DNA from: Micromonospora zamorensis | GTDB lineage: Bacteria > Actinomycetota > Actinomycetes > Mycobacteriales > Micromonosporaceae | Assembly: GCF_900090275.1 (NCBI RefSeq) | Contig: NZ_LT607755.1 | Span: 5,456,001-5,520,000 of the forward strand | Direction of reading: 5' to 3' | Length of the DNA stretch: 64,000 nucleotides | Part shown: piece after piece, positions 1 to 7,652 of the stretch | Layout: the number at the start of each line of letters is the position of its first letter | Position numbering within the stretch: position 1 is the stretch's first letter | Notes under the pieces: model-generated | Told to the model about the DNA's origin: nothing | Databases searched by the model: none | The model's input: the letters and a program-made list of their open reading frames with translations, nothing else | Program-made: the position numbers and the translations under genes

Positions 1-2
1 AG

Positions 3-515
3 TCGGCCAAGGTACGGGAGATCGGCGCCGGCATCGCCAGCGAGCACCAGAAGCTCGACGAGCTCGTGGTCGAAGCAGCCAACAAGTTGGGCGCGACGAT
101 CCCCAGCGAGCCGACCGCCGAGCAGAAGGGCTGGCTGGCGGAGATGCAGAAGGCGTCCGGCGCCCGCTTCGACCAGATCTTCGTCACCCGGCTCCGGGTC
201 GCCCACGGCAAGATCTTCCCGGTGATCGGCGCGGTCCGCGCCAGCACCCGGGACGCCACCGTCCGCAAGCTCTGCGACGACTCCAACGGCTTCGTCATGC
301 ACCACATGCAGATGCTGGAGAGCACGGGCCTGGTCCGCTGGCCGGAGCTGCCCCCGGCGGCGCTGCCCGCCCCCGGTGACGACGGCCTGTTGGCCGCCGC
401 GGCGGCCAACGCCGGCCCGCAGGTCGGGGTCAGCAGCACAGTCGTCTGGCTGGTCTTCCTCGCCGCCCTGGGCACCGGTGGAATCGCCACCTACCGGATG
501 CTGCGCCGCAGCTGA
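3..515 (+). CDS. DUF4142 family protein, 5' end missing
   Basis: The reading frame is open from the window edge, so the true start lies outside; an internal GTG at 66 is not needed. The visible 170 residues are mostly helical and Glu/Lys/His rich, with the spaced His residues (for example the HHMQML stretch) typical of DUF4142, a ferritin-like four-helix domain of unknown function usually exported or membrane bound. An Ala/Pro linker is followed by one hydrophobic segment (VVWLVFLAALGTGGIATY) and a short basic tail (RMLRRS), which suggests a C-terminal membrane anchor with the DUF4142 domain outside. It is convergent with the small gene at 547-819. The family call is confident; the function is unknown. 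Confidence 0.75.
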   Translation, partial: SAKVREIGAGIASEHQKLDELVVEAANKLGATIPSEPTAEQKGWLAEMQKASGARFDQIFVTRLRVAHGKIFPVIGAVRASTRDATVRKLCDDSNGFVMHHMQMLESTGLVRWPELPPAALPAPGDDGLLAAAAANAGPQVGVSSTVVWLVFLAALGTGGIATYRMLRRS

Positions 516-546
516 CCGTCGGCGATGACCTCGTTGGTGGCTCGCG

Positions 547-819
547 TCAGCGGTCGACCTGGGTGAAATCCCAGGAGTGCGGAGCGCGGGCCACCAGCAG
601 GGCAGGCGGATCGGGCAGCGGTCGCGGGTTGCTGCGCCACTTGGAGATGACCACCACGCGATGGTCGGTGGAGGAGAAGACCTCGCTGGAGACATGCAGC
701 GGGTCGTGCTCCAACTCGGGCAGGGCGATGTCGCACACCCAGGTGATCAGGTCAGCGACGCCGTACGCCTCGGCGCGCGCCTCCCACATCCGCACGATCA
801 TGTCCGCCGCCCCCGTCAC
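547..819 (-). CDS. Small conserved hypothetical protein downstream of tsaD
   Basis: This 90-residue protein is not one I can assign to a function. It starts with GTG at 819, and this GTG overlaps the tsaD TGA in the four bases GTGA, which argues for translational coupling and supports the gene being real. It has a helical first half ([21 protein letters not shown]), then a beta-like core (HRVVVISKW), and ends with a Pro-rich stretch and [12 protein letters not shown]. It has no signal peptide and no membrane segment. It resembles a small ferredoxin-fold or monooxygenase-like protein only superficially. As the last gene of the tsaB-rimI-tsaD unit it may be cotranscribed with tRNA-modification genes. 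Confidence 0.6.
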   Translation of the reverse strand: MTGAADMIVRMWEARAEAYGVADLITWVCDIALPELEHDPLHVSSEVFSSTDHRVVVISKWRSNPRPLPDPPALLVARAPHSWDFTQVDR

Positions 820-1862
820 ACGCTGACCGTGGTCAACGGCAGTGCCGAATCGGCAGGCAGGTCCAGTCGGCTCGGCGCGACCCCAGCGGCGACCAGGTGC
901 GAACCGAGCGCGGCCACCATCGCACCGTTGTCGGTGCAGAGCTTCGGACGGGGCACCCGGACCCGGATGCCGTACTTCTCGGCCCGCTGCTCGGCCATCG
1001 CCCGCAGCCGCGAGTTCGCCGCCACTCCCCCGCCGATCACCAGGGTGTCGATGCCCTGAGCGCGGCAGGCGGCGAGCGCCTTGCTGGTCAGGACGTCACA
1101 GACCGCCTCCTGGAAGGACGCGGACACGTCGGCCACCGGCACCGGCTCACCGGCACGCTGACGCGCCTCGACCCACCGGGCCACCGCCGTCTTCAGGCCG
1201 GAGAACGAGAAGTCGTACCGGTGGGCGGCGAGATCCTTGGCGGCGGTCAGGCCGCGTGGGAAGGCGATCGCGGCGGCGTCGCCGGCCCGGGCCTCCCGGT
1301 CGATCGGCGGGCCGCCCGGGAACGGCAGCCCGAGCAGCCGGGCGACCTTGTCGAACGCCTCACCAGCGGCGTCGTCGATGGTGGCGCCCAGCGGGGTGAC
1401 GCCCCGGGCCAGGTCGTCTACGAGCAGCAGGGACGAGTGACCGCCGGACACCAGCAGCGCGATGGCGGGTTCGGGCAGTGGGCCGTGCTCAAGGGTGTCC
1501 ACCGCGACGTGGGCGGCAAGATGGTTCACGCCGTACACGGGCTTCTCGGCGGCGAGCGCGTACCCCTTGGCGGCGGCGACACCGACCAGCAGCGCACCGG
1601 CCAGACCAGGCCCGGAGGTGACCGCGATCGCGTCGATGTCGGCCAGGGTGACGCCGGCCTCGGTCAGGGCGCGGTCCATGGTGGGCACGATGGCCTCCAG
1701 GTGTGCCCGGCTGGCCACCTCGGGCACCACACCCCCGAATCGGGCGTGCTCCTCGACGCTGGAGGCGAGCGCGTCGGCCAGCAGGGTGTGCCCCCGCACG
1801 ATGCCGACGCCGGTCTCGTCGCAGGAGGTCTCGATACCCAGGATCAGCGGTTCGTCAGCCAT
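816..1862 (-). CDS. tsaD: tRNA N6-adenosine threonylcarbamoyltransferase TsaD
   Basis: TsaD transfers the threonylcarbamoyl group onto A37 of ANN-decoding tRNAs to form t6A, working in the cytoplasm with TsaB and TsaE. The protein is 348 residues, normal for the family. The N-terminal ASKHA nucleotide fold is seen in [17 protein letters not shown], the metal-binding HxxxH motif in NHLAAH, and the glycine-rich SGGHSSL and [11 protein letters not shown] segments are all present. The ATG at 1862 was chosen because family proteins start right before this ILGIETS strand; the frame stays open further upstream but that part is only a shadow of rimI. It overlaps rimI by 8 bp and the following small gene by 4 bp. 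Confidence 0.96.
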   Translation of the reverse strand: MADEPLILGIETSCDETGVGIVRGHTLLADALASSVEEHARFGGVVPEVASRAHLEAIVPTMDRALTEAGVTLADIDAIAVTSGPGLAGALLVGVAAAKGYALAAEKPVYGVNHLAAHVAVDTLEHGPLPEPAIALLVSGGHSSLLLVDDLARGVTPLGATIDDAAGEAFDKVARLLGLPFPGGPPIDREARAGDAAAIAFPRGLTAAKDLAAHRYDFSFSGLKTAVARWVEARQRAGEPVPVADVSASFQEAVCDVLTSKALAACRAQGIDTLVIGGGVAANSRLRAMAEQRAEKYGIRVRVPRPKLCTDNGAMVAALGSHLVAAGVAPSRLDLPADSALPLTTVSV

Positions 1863-2337
1863 GGTCGTGTGGTCCGTCCCCGGTCGGCTCGGCGTCGCGC
1901 CGCATGACCAGCGCGTCGGTGTTGCTCGGTTGGTAGTAGCCGCGCCGCACCCCGATCGGCTCGAACCCGTACGTCGCGTAGAGCCGCTGGGCGGCGGCGT
2001 TGTCCGCGGCGACCTCCAGCAGGGTGCTGCGGGCGTCCCGCCGGGCCGCCTCGGCGAGCAGTTCCTCCAGCAGGACGCGGCCCACGCCCCGCCGCTGGGC
2101 GTCCCGGCGCACGGCGATGTTCTGCACCCACACCTCGTCCGGTGGAGCCCCGGCGAGGCCGGCGTAACCGAGCACCGCGCCATCCCCGTCGACGGCGACC
2201 CGGTAGTGGTGCCCGTTTGCCAGCTCGTTCCAGAACATGGCCGGCGACCACTGCTCGGCGCCGAAGAGGTCCGCCTCGATCGGCAGCACGTCGTCGATGT
2301 GCCACCAGCGGAACGGGACGAGCCGTACCGCTGTCAT
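1855..2337 (-). CDS. rimI: Ribosomal protein alanine N-acetyltransferase RimI (GNAT)
   Basis: This is a 160-residue GNAT acetyltransferase, the usual partner between tsaB and tsaD, where it is annotated as the N-terminal acetylase of ribosomal protein S18 or a general N-alpha-acetylase. The acetyl-CoA binding motif A is [10 protein letters not shown] (Q/RxxGxG/A), and the later [16 protein letters not shown] segment is the typical GNAT beta6-beta7 region with the conserved Tyr pair. The ATG at 2337 overlaps the tsaB TGA (ATGA), and its own end overlaps tsaD by 8 bp, so the three genes form a tight operon. The exact substrate is inferred from context only. Confidence 0.9.
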   Translation of the reverse strand: MTAVRLVPFRWWHIDDVLPIEADLFGAEQWSPAMFWNELANGHHYRVAVDGDGAVLGYAGLAGAPPDEVWVQNIAVRRDAQRRGVGRVLLEELLAEAARRDARSTLLEVAADNAAAQRLYATYGFEPIGVRRGYYQPSNTDALVMRRDAEPTGDGPHDHG

Positions 2338-3011
2338 GGCAGGACCGGTTTGCGGCCGACAGCCGCCACCGCGTCGGGACGGCGCAGGTAGAGCGGGGTG
2401 AGCCGCTCACTGGACGCTCCCGCCCGGATCCGCTCGGCCGCGAGCAGCGCCAGCACGGTGGCGTCCGGGTACCTGGGCTCGACCCGCACGGGCAGGTCCA
2501 GGATCTCGGCGTACCGGTGTGCCCCGTCCCCGACCGCGATCGTCGCGCCCAACTCCCGGGCGCGCGCGGCGGCCACCGACGGCGTGGACACCTCAGGCCC
2601 GACGATCCGCTGGCCCGCACCGTCGTAGACGGCCCAGTAGAGCTCCTTGCGCCGGGCATCGCTGGCGGCCAGCACCGGCTCGCCGGACGCCGCCGGGTAG
2701 CCGATGGCGTCCAGCGAGCAGACGCCGTACGTGGGGATGCCGAGCACCTGACCCATCGTCGCGGCGGTGACCAGGCCGACCCGCAGCCCGGTGAACGGCC
2801 CCGGGCCGAGCCCGGCGACGATGGCGCTCAGATCACGTGGGCGTGCGTCGGCGTCGGCGAGGACCGCGTCCACCTGGGGAGCGAGCAGTTCGCCGTGCGC
2901 GCGGGCATCGACCGTGCACCGGTGCGCCCGGGATACGACACCGTCCGCCGAGACCTCCACCAGCGCTGCGGTCACCGCAGGGGTCGAGCTGTCCACCACG
3001 AGTACGAGCAC
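2334..3011 (-). CDS. tsaB: t6A biosynthesis protein TsaB
   Basis: TsaB is the scaffold and dimerisation partner of TsaD in the bacterial t6A complex. The 225-residue protein shows the ASKHA fold start LVLVVDSSTPAVTAAL and the signature GLGPGPFTGLRVGL near residue 75. I chose the GTG at 3011 rather than an upstream ATG at 3038 because family members begin a few residues before VVDSSTP, and because a TAGGCT -10 box sits only 8 bases before this GTG, which leaves no room for a leader carrying the longer form. It heads the tsaB-rimI-tsaD operon. In many relatives tsaE lies directly upstream; here an XRE-type gene and ung come between. Confidence 0.93.
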   Translation of the reverse strand: MLVLVVDSSTPAVTAALVEVSADGVVSRAHRCTVDARAHGELLAPQVDAVLADADARPRDLSAIVAGLGPGPFTGLRVGLVTAATMGQVLGIPTYGVCSLDAIGYPAASGEPVLAASDARRKELYWAVYDGAGQRIVGPEVSTPSVAAARARELGATIAVGDGAHRYAEILDLPVRVEPRYPDATVLALLAAERIRAGASSERLTPLYLRRPDAVAAVGRKPVLP

Positions 3012-3019
3012 GGTTAGCC

Positions 3020-3025
3020 AGCCTA
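3020..3025 (-). promoter_or_regulatory. -10 box of tsaB, probable leaderless start
   Basis: TAGGCT read on the minus strand ends 8 bases before the GTG of tsaB. This places the transcription start at or next to the start codon. No Shine-Dalgarno sequence is visible. Confidence 0.55.
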
Positions 3026-3048
3026 GCCGCCCCGCCACCGCCCCCGGT

Positions 3049-3099
3049 CACGCCCCGCCCTCGATCACGCCCTGCCCTCGACCACGCCCCGCCCTCGCC
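3049..3099. repeat. Tandem repeat, three 17-bp units
   Basis: Three contiguous units start at 3049, 3066 and 3083, each built on CACGCCCYGCCCTCGAY. Unit 2 differs from unit 1 at two positions and unit 3 at two. The array is about 25 bases upstream of the tsaB -10 box. Confidence 0.8.
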
Positions 3100-3168
3100 C
3101 CCGTTCGCGCCTTCGCGGCTCGGACCGCTCTCGGGGACGTTCCGGCCTGAGCGGCGGATGCCTCAACA

Positions 3169-3214
3169 AGCGCTATACCTGTGAGTCATATTTATGCCCC
3201 AGAGGTATAGCGCT
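3169..3214. repeat. 46-bp imperfect palindrome with perfect 12-bp outer arms
   Basis: The outer arms AGCGCTATACCT (3169-3180) and AGGTATAGCGCT (3203-3214) are perfect complements. Counting the whole element, 19 of 23 positions pair across a centre at 3191/3192. The middle is AT rich, unlike the surroundings, and there is no coding potential. The structure fits a dispersed intergenic palindrome (REP or MITE-like) or a large operator; only a genome search can tell. Confidence 0.75.
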
Positions 3215-3342
3215 CAACAGGGAACGGTCCGGTCACCGCGGCACCTCGTCCGTTCGTCGCGCGAACCCGCACGACGGCCTGGGCAGTCGCGAATCCGCCT
3301 CAGCGGTACCGGCTACCGCCCAGCGTGGTCCACCATTCCGAG

Positions 3343-4047
3343 ATGCCATCCACCCGTCTCGGCACTCTGCTCGGCACCGTCGTTCGCCAGCAACGGCAGT
3401 TGCGCGGACTGAGCCAGTGCGAGTTGGCCGAACTGGCCGCGATCAGCCAGGCGACCGTCGCCCGGATAGAACGTGGCGAGCGGGCGCCCAGCGTCGCCAT
3501 GCTCGAGGCCTTGCTCGCTGCGATGGATGTGCAGCTGGCTGTCGGGGTGGAGCCGCTGGACGCGCACCTTGACGCCCGGATGGACGACCTGGCCGCTCGG
3601 CCGCTCGCCGAGCGGATCGACGAACTGGGCCTGGATCGGCTGCTGGACCGGCTCAGCGATCTCCCGCAGGTGCTCACCGGGAGCACGGCTGCCCTGTTGC
3701 AGGGTGCGCCGGTGCCGGTGGACGCGCTGGAGATCGCCGTGCGGTGGCAGGACTCGAAGGTGTTGACCCGTTGGCTGGAAAGGAACTACGGGCAGCGGTG
3801 GAACGCTCGCTGGGGCGAGTTCGGCGGTGTGTGGCTGGAGCCCGAGGAGCCGGGCGAGCACCGCTGGTCGACCCGGTACGGCGAGATCAGGGCCACGATG
3901 TGCGACGAGCTGCCCGAGACGATCGAGGTGCGCCACGGCGGTCGGGGCTACCAGGTGGTGCCGCTCGTCGAATTGGAGGTGGCCGAGCCGCGCGCCGGCG
4001 AGCTGTTGCGCCGCTACCGTGACCGGCAGCTGGCCAGCGGAAGCTGA
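3343..4047 (+). CDS. XRE-family HTH protein with a nucleotidyltransferase-like C-terminal part
   Basis: The first ~65 residues form a Cro/C1-type helix-turn-helix domain: SQCELAELAAISQATVARIE is the two-helix core followed by RGERAPS. The remaining ~170 residues contain LTGSTAALLQG followed by a D-x-x-E strand (VDALEIAV), which resembles a degenerate minimal nucleotidyltransferase core (GS...DxD). I infer this from pattern only. The ATG at 3343 gives a typical short leader before the HTH; a GTG at 3325 is also possible and neither has a good ribosome binding site. The gene is plus-strand in a minus-strand backbone and separates tsaB from ung and tsaE, so it is probably an insertion. It may be a regulator or half of a toxin-antitoxin-like unit. 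Confidence 0.75.
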   Translation: MPSTRLGTLLGTVVRQQRQLRGLSQCELAELAAISQATVARIERGERAPSVAMLEALLAAMDVQLAVGVEPLDAHLDARMDDLAARPLAERIDELGLDRLLDRLSDLPQVLTGSTAALLQGAPVPVDALEIAVRWQDSKVLTRWLERNYGQRWNARWGEFGGVWLEPEEPGEHRWSTRYGEIRATMCDELPETIEVRHGGRGYQVVPLVELEVAEPRAGELLRRYRDRQLASGS

Positions 4048-4105
4048 GCCACCCGCCGGCCACGCCAACAGCAGGGCGGTGACCGGGAGCCGCGAGCCGC
4101 AGAGG

Positions 4106-4807
4106 TCAGCCGGCGGTGCGCTCCCAGTCGATGGTGGGCAGGCCGGCGTCGGCGAGCGCCTTGTTGGCCGCGCTGAACGGGCGGCTGCCGAGGAAGCCCC
4201 GCGGGTTCATCGGGCTGGGGTGGCCGGCCTCCAGCACGACGTGCTGCGGGTTGGTGACCAGGGCCGCCTTCTTGCGGGCGTAGCCGCCCCAGAGCAGGAA
4301 GACCACCCGGTCCGGCGAGGCGTCCAGTGCCCGGATGGTGGCGTCGGTGAACTCCTCCCAGCCGGCGTTGGCGTGCGAGCCCGGGGTGGCCTGACGGACG
4401 GTCAGCACCGCGTTGAGCAGCAGCACGCCCTGGGCGGCCCACCCGTCGAGGTTGCCGCTGTGCGGCTTGGGAACGCCGACGTCCTCGCCCAACTCCTTGA
4501 AGACGTTGCGCAACGACGGCGGCACCGTCACACCGTCGCGGACGCTGAAGCTCAACCCGTGTGCCTGACCGGCCCGGTGGTAGGGGTCCTGCCCGAGGAT
4601 CAGCACCCGGGTGCCCTGCGGCGGGCAGAGCCGGTAGGCCGAGAACAGGTCCTCCAGGGGAGGGAAGACGGTGTGCGTCGCGTATTCCCGAGCGACGAAC
4701 TCGGCCAGCGCGGCGGTGCGCGCCGCATCCAGGTGTGGGGTGAGCACGGCACGCCACTGCTCCGGCAGCAGGGCCAGCAGATCCAGGGCGGGGGCGTCGT
4801 CGGGCAT
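4106..4807 (-). CDS. ung: Uracil-DNA glycosylase, family 1
   Basis: Ung removes uracil from DNA, starting base-excision repair in the cytoplasm. The 233-residue protein has the water-activating motif GQDPYH (Asp74) and the HPSPMNPRG leucine-loop region near residue 199, so all key catalytic elements are present. Length is normal for family 1. It starts with ATG at 4807 behind GAGAGG with suitable spacing, and a TAGAGT box at 4844-4849 is a candidate -10. It is convergent with the XRE gene and lies downstream of tsaE. Confidence 0.96.
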   Translation of the reverse strand: MPDDAPALDLLALLPEQWRAVLTPHLDAARTAALAEFVAREYATHTVFPPLEDLFSAYRLCPPQGTRVLILGQDPYHRAGQAHGLSFSVRDGVTVPPSLRNVFKELGEDVGVPKPHSGNLDGWAAQGVLLLNAVLTVRQATPGSHANAGWEEFTDATIRALDASPDRVVFLLWGGYARKKAALVTNPQHVVLEAGHPSPMNPRGFLGSRPFSAANKALADAGLPTIDWERTAG

Positions 4808-4874
4808 CAGGAACCTCTCACACAGCGCGGGTCGGTCCCCCGCACTCTAGGCATCGGGTACGACAGCGGCCGCC

Positions 4875-5357
4875 CTAGCCCAGGTCGGCGAGCCGACGGG
4901 CCCAGTCGCCACCGATCGGGTCCAGCTCGACGATGCGGGTGTCGTCGTCGCGGCGGTCGATCCGGACCCGCAGGTGCGCGTCGACCAGCTGCTCCACCAG
5001 GCCTTCACCCCACTCCACCACGGTCACCGAGTCCTCGACCGATGCGTCGAGGTCCAGGTCGTCGATCTCGGCGCGGGGGTCGGTGGCGGCGCCCAGTCGG
5101 TACGCGTCGGCGTGCACCAGGGCGACCCGGCCACCCCGGGCCGGATCGGGGCGGTGCACCCGGGCGATCACGAACGTCGGCGAGGTGATGTCGCCGAGTA
5201 CACCGAGCCCGGCGCCGACGCCCTGGGTGAGAGCGGTCTTGCCGGCGCCCAGCGGGCCGGTCAGCAGCACCAGGTCGCCGGCGCGCAGCAGCCCGGCCAG
5301 GCGTCGGCCGAACTCCCGGGTGTCCTCGACGGTCGGCAGCTTGACGACGTGACTCAC
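4875..5357 (-). CDS. tsaE: tRNA threonylcarbamoyladenosine biosynthesis ATPase TsaE
   Basis: TsaE is the ATPase that drives the TsaB-TsaD complex through cycles of t6A formation. The 160-residue protein has the P-loop GPLGAGKT (residues 34-41), the family segment TSPTFVIARVH and the conserved VVEWGEGL near residue 115. It starts with ATG at 5357, overlapping the stop of the preceding hydrolase gene in ATGA. In this genome it is part of the alr-hydrolase-tsaE unit and is separated from tsaB by ung and the XRE gene. Confidence 0.95.
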   Translation of the reverse strand: MSHVVKLPTVEDTREFGRRLAGLLRAGDLVLLTGPLGAGKTALTQGVGAGLGVLGDITSPTFVIARVHRPDPARGGRVALVHADAYRLGAATDPRAEIDDLDLDASVEDSVTVVEWGEGLVEQLVDAHLRVRIDRRDDDTRIVELDPIGGDWARRLADLG

Positions 5358-6457
5358 CGTTCCTCCGGCTCTGCGAGTGATTCGAGGAACCGCGCGAGCG
5401 CGGCGTTGACCTCGTCGGCGTGCTCCAGCATCACCACGTGTCCACTGTCTTTGATCTTGACGAACTCGGCGTGCGGCAGCCGCCGGACGATCTCTTCCGA
5501 GTGGGTCACCGGAGTGATCATGTCCTTGTCGCCGACCACCACCAGCACCGGCGTCGCGGCCAACGCCGCGAGAGCCGGGAAGCGCGAGTGGGTGGCCAGG
5601 GTCCGCAGGTAGCGGGTCACCGTGTCGGCCGATGTCCGGGAGTTCATCGTCTCCACGTAGGACACCAGCGACGGGCTGGGCTTGCGGGTGCCGAAGCCGT
5701 ACTTGCGGGTCAGCAGCCAGGCCACGTTCGACGTCGACTTGCGGGCCTTGTCGATCACCGGCCCGCCGTACCGGGTGGCGTTGCTGACCATGTACAGCAC
5801 CGGGCCGCCGACCCGGCCGAGCAGCGCGGGCGCGACCAGCTTGGTCTCGGCGATGAGCCCGCCCGAGGTGGCCATCAGGACCGTGCCCACCACCCGGTCA
5901 CCGAACAGCTCCGGGAACAACTCGGCGAACGCCATGATGGTCATGCCGCCCATCGAGTGACCGACCAGCACCAGCGGCCCGTCCGGGGCGGTGCGGTCGA
6001 TCACCTGGCGCAGCGTCCGGCCGAGCACCGCGAGGTCGTACTCCCCGGTCTCCAACCGGCCGGACCGACCGTGACCGGGCTGGTCGTACGCCACGACCCG
6101 GTAGTCACCTCGGGCCGCGAGCATCTGGCGCTGGAAGTGGAACGTCCCCATGTCCAGGCAGAAGCCGTGCACCAGCACCACCGTCGGATGCCCCGGCACC
6201 GGCCTGGTCGGCTCGACCACCTCGACGTGGATGTCCGTGCCGTCCGGCAGCTCCAGACGGAACGCCTCGTCGTACCGCTGCTCGCCGAACGCCTCGTGCG
6301 CGTAGCGGTCGGCCGGGTCTGCCTTGAGCCGGCGGACCAGGGTGCGCTCGGTCGCGACGCCGGCCGCCAGGCCCGCAGCCGCGACCCCGACCGCGGCCCC
6401 GAGGATCCCCGCGACCCGGCCCGCCGCGGTCCGCGGACGCGGAATGCGGTAGCTCAT
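5354..6457 (-). CDS. Alpha/beta hydrolase with N-terminal membrane anchor
   Basis: This 367-residue protein has the full alpha/beta-hydrolase catalytic set: the oxyanion segment LVHGFCLDMG, the nucleophile elbow GHSMGG, an acidic residue in VVGDKDMITP and the catalytic His in DSGHVVMLEH. A glycine/alanine-rich hydrophobic stretch (residues about 12-32) near the N-terminus could be an uncleaved anchor or signal. It overlaps alr upstream and tsaE downstream, each by the four bases ATGA, so it is translationally coupled to both. The substrate is unknown; the same gene is commonly found between alr and tsaE in actinobacteria. Confidence 0.9.
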   Translation of the reverse strand: MSYRIPRPRTAAGRVAGILGAAVGVAAAGLAAGVATERTLVRRLKADPADRYAHEAFGEQRYDEAFRLELPDGTDIHVEVVEPTRPVPGHPTVVLVHGFCLDMGTFHFQRQMLAARGDYRVVAYDQPGHGRSGRLETGEYDLAVLGRTLRQVIDRTAPDGPLVLVGHSMGGMTIMAFAELFPELFGDRVVGTVLMATSGGLIAETKLVAPALLGRVGGPVLYMVSNATRYGGPVIDKARKSTSNVAWLLTRKYGFGTRKPSPSLVSYVETMNSRTSADTVTRYLRTLATHSRFPALAALAATPVLVVVGDKDMITPVTHSEEIVRRLPHAEFVKIKDSGHVVMLEHADEVNAALARFLESLAEPEER

Positions 6458-7572
6458 GGTCGCTCGCCGTCATAGATCCGAGGCACGCGTGTGCTGCCGA
6501 ACCGGGTGACGATCTCGTAGTTGATCGTGCCGACCGCCTCGGCCCAGTCGTCGGCGGTCGGCTCACCGTCGGCGCCGCTGCCGAACAGGGTCGCCACGTC
6601 ACCGTCGGCCACCGGGTCGTCCCCGCAGTCGATCACGAACTGGTCCATGCAGACCCGTCCCGAGATCTTCCGCCTTGCGCCGGCGAGCTGGACCGGGCCG
6701 GTGTTGGACGCGTGCCGGGGAACCCCGTCGGCGTACCCGAGCGGCACCACGGCCAGGTTCGCGTCCGCCTCGGTGGTGTAGGCGTGCCCGTAGGAGACGC
6801 CGGTGCCGGCGGGCACCCGCTTGGTGAGCATCACCCGGGCGCGTGCGGTCATCGCCGGCCGCAGCCCGTACGTCTCGCCGGCCACCGGGGAGAGCCCGTA
6901 GATGGCCAGGCCGGGGCGGACCAGGTCGAAGTGGGTGTCCGGGCGGGTCAGGGTGGCCGCCGAGTTGGCGAGGTGCCGCCAGCGCGGGCGCAGCCCGGCC
7001 CGCTCGACCATGGCCAGCCCTTCGTGGAAGACGGCCAGTTGGCGATCGGTGGTGGGGTGGCCGGGGCTGTCCGCGTACACGAAGTGGCTCCACACGCCGA
7101 CCACCTCGACCAGGCCGTCGGCCTGCGCCTTCGCGGCGGCGTCCAGCAGCGCCGGCCAGTCGGCGACGGTCGCCCCGCCCCGCGACAGCCCGGTGTCGAT
7201 CTTCAGGTGCAGGCGGGCGGGGCGCCCGGCGAGCCGGCTCGCCTCGATCATCTCGTCCAGCTGCGGAAGGCTGGCCGCGCCCAGGTCCACCCCGGCGGTG
7301 ACCCCCTCGTGCAGCGGCAACCCCGGCGCGAGCAGCCAGGCCAGCACCGGCACTGTCACTCCGGCCCGCCGCAGGGTGAGCGCCTCGTCGAGGGTGCAGA
7401 CACCGAGCCAGTCCGCGCCGGCGTCGAGCGCGGCGCGGGCGGCCGGAAGCATGCCATGGCCGTACCCGTCGCCCTTCACCACCGCCATCAGCTCGGCGCT
7501 GGTGCCGGAGCGGAGCCTGCTCACGTTCTCGCGGATCGCGTCAAGATCGACGCGTACCTCGGCCTGCCACAT
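6454..7572 (-). CDS. alr: Alanine racemase
   Basis: Alr makes D-alanine for peptidoglycan from L-alanine using pyridoxal phosphate. The PLP lysine is Lys33 in VVKGDGYGHG, and the second catalytic residue, the tyrosine in GVSYGHAYTTE near residue 263, is present, as is the conserved CMDQFVID segment. At 372 residues it has family length, with an N-terminal TIM barrel and a C-terminal beta domain. A TAGGCT box ends 6 bases before the ATG, so the mRNA is probably leaderless and the start is secure. It is the first gene of the alr-hydrolase-tsaE operon. Confidence 0.96.
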   Translation of the reverse strand: MWQAEVRVDLDAIRENVSRLRSGTSAELMAVVKGDGYGHGMLPAARAALDAGADWLGVCTLDEALTLRRAGVTVPVLAWLLAPGLPLHEGVTAGVDLGAASLPQLDEMIEASRLAGRPARLHLKIDTGLSRGGATVADWPALLDAAAKAQADGLVEVVGVWSHFVYADSPGHPTTDRQLAVFHEGLAMVERAGLRPRWRHLANSAATLTRPDTHFDLVRPGLAIYGLSPVAGETYGLRPAMTARARVMLTKRVPAGTGVSYGHAYTTEADANLAVVPLGYADGVPRHASNTGPVQLAGARRKISGRVCMDQFVIDCGDDPVADGDVATLFGSGADGEPTADDWAEAVGTINYEIVTRFGSTRVPRIYDGERP

Positions 7573-7578
7573 ACGCCC

Positions 7579-7584
7579 AGCCTA
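7579..7584 (-). promoter_or_regulatory. -10 box of alr, probable leaderless start
   Basis: TAGGCT on the minus strand is followed by 6 bases and the alr ATG. There is no room for a leader or a Shine-Dalgarno sequence. Confidence 0.6.
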
Positions 7585-7652
7585 CTTTCCGCCGTGATCA
7601 CCGGGGGCGGCGACGCACGCCCCCGGACGACGACCCGGCCGGAACGGGCCGA

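Larger units (their letters stand above)
3012..3342. other. Intergenic region with tandem repeat and palindrome
   Basis: About 330 bases lie between tsaB and the XRE-type gene, which are divergent. From left to right they hold the tsaB -10 box, three tandem 17-bp units (3049-3099) and a 46-bp imperfect palindrome (3169-3214). The block 3050-3130 is very C-rich on the plus strand and codes for nothing convincing. I see no clear promoter for the plus-strand gene. Confidence 0.5.

Noticed and set aside
3049..3099. Possible CRISPR array
   Set aside because: The three units are contiguous with no spacers and there are no cas genes.
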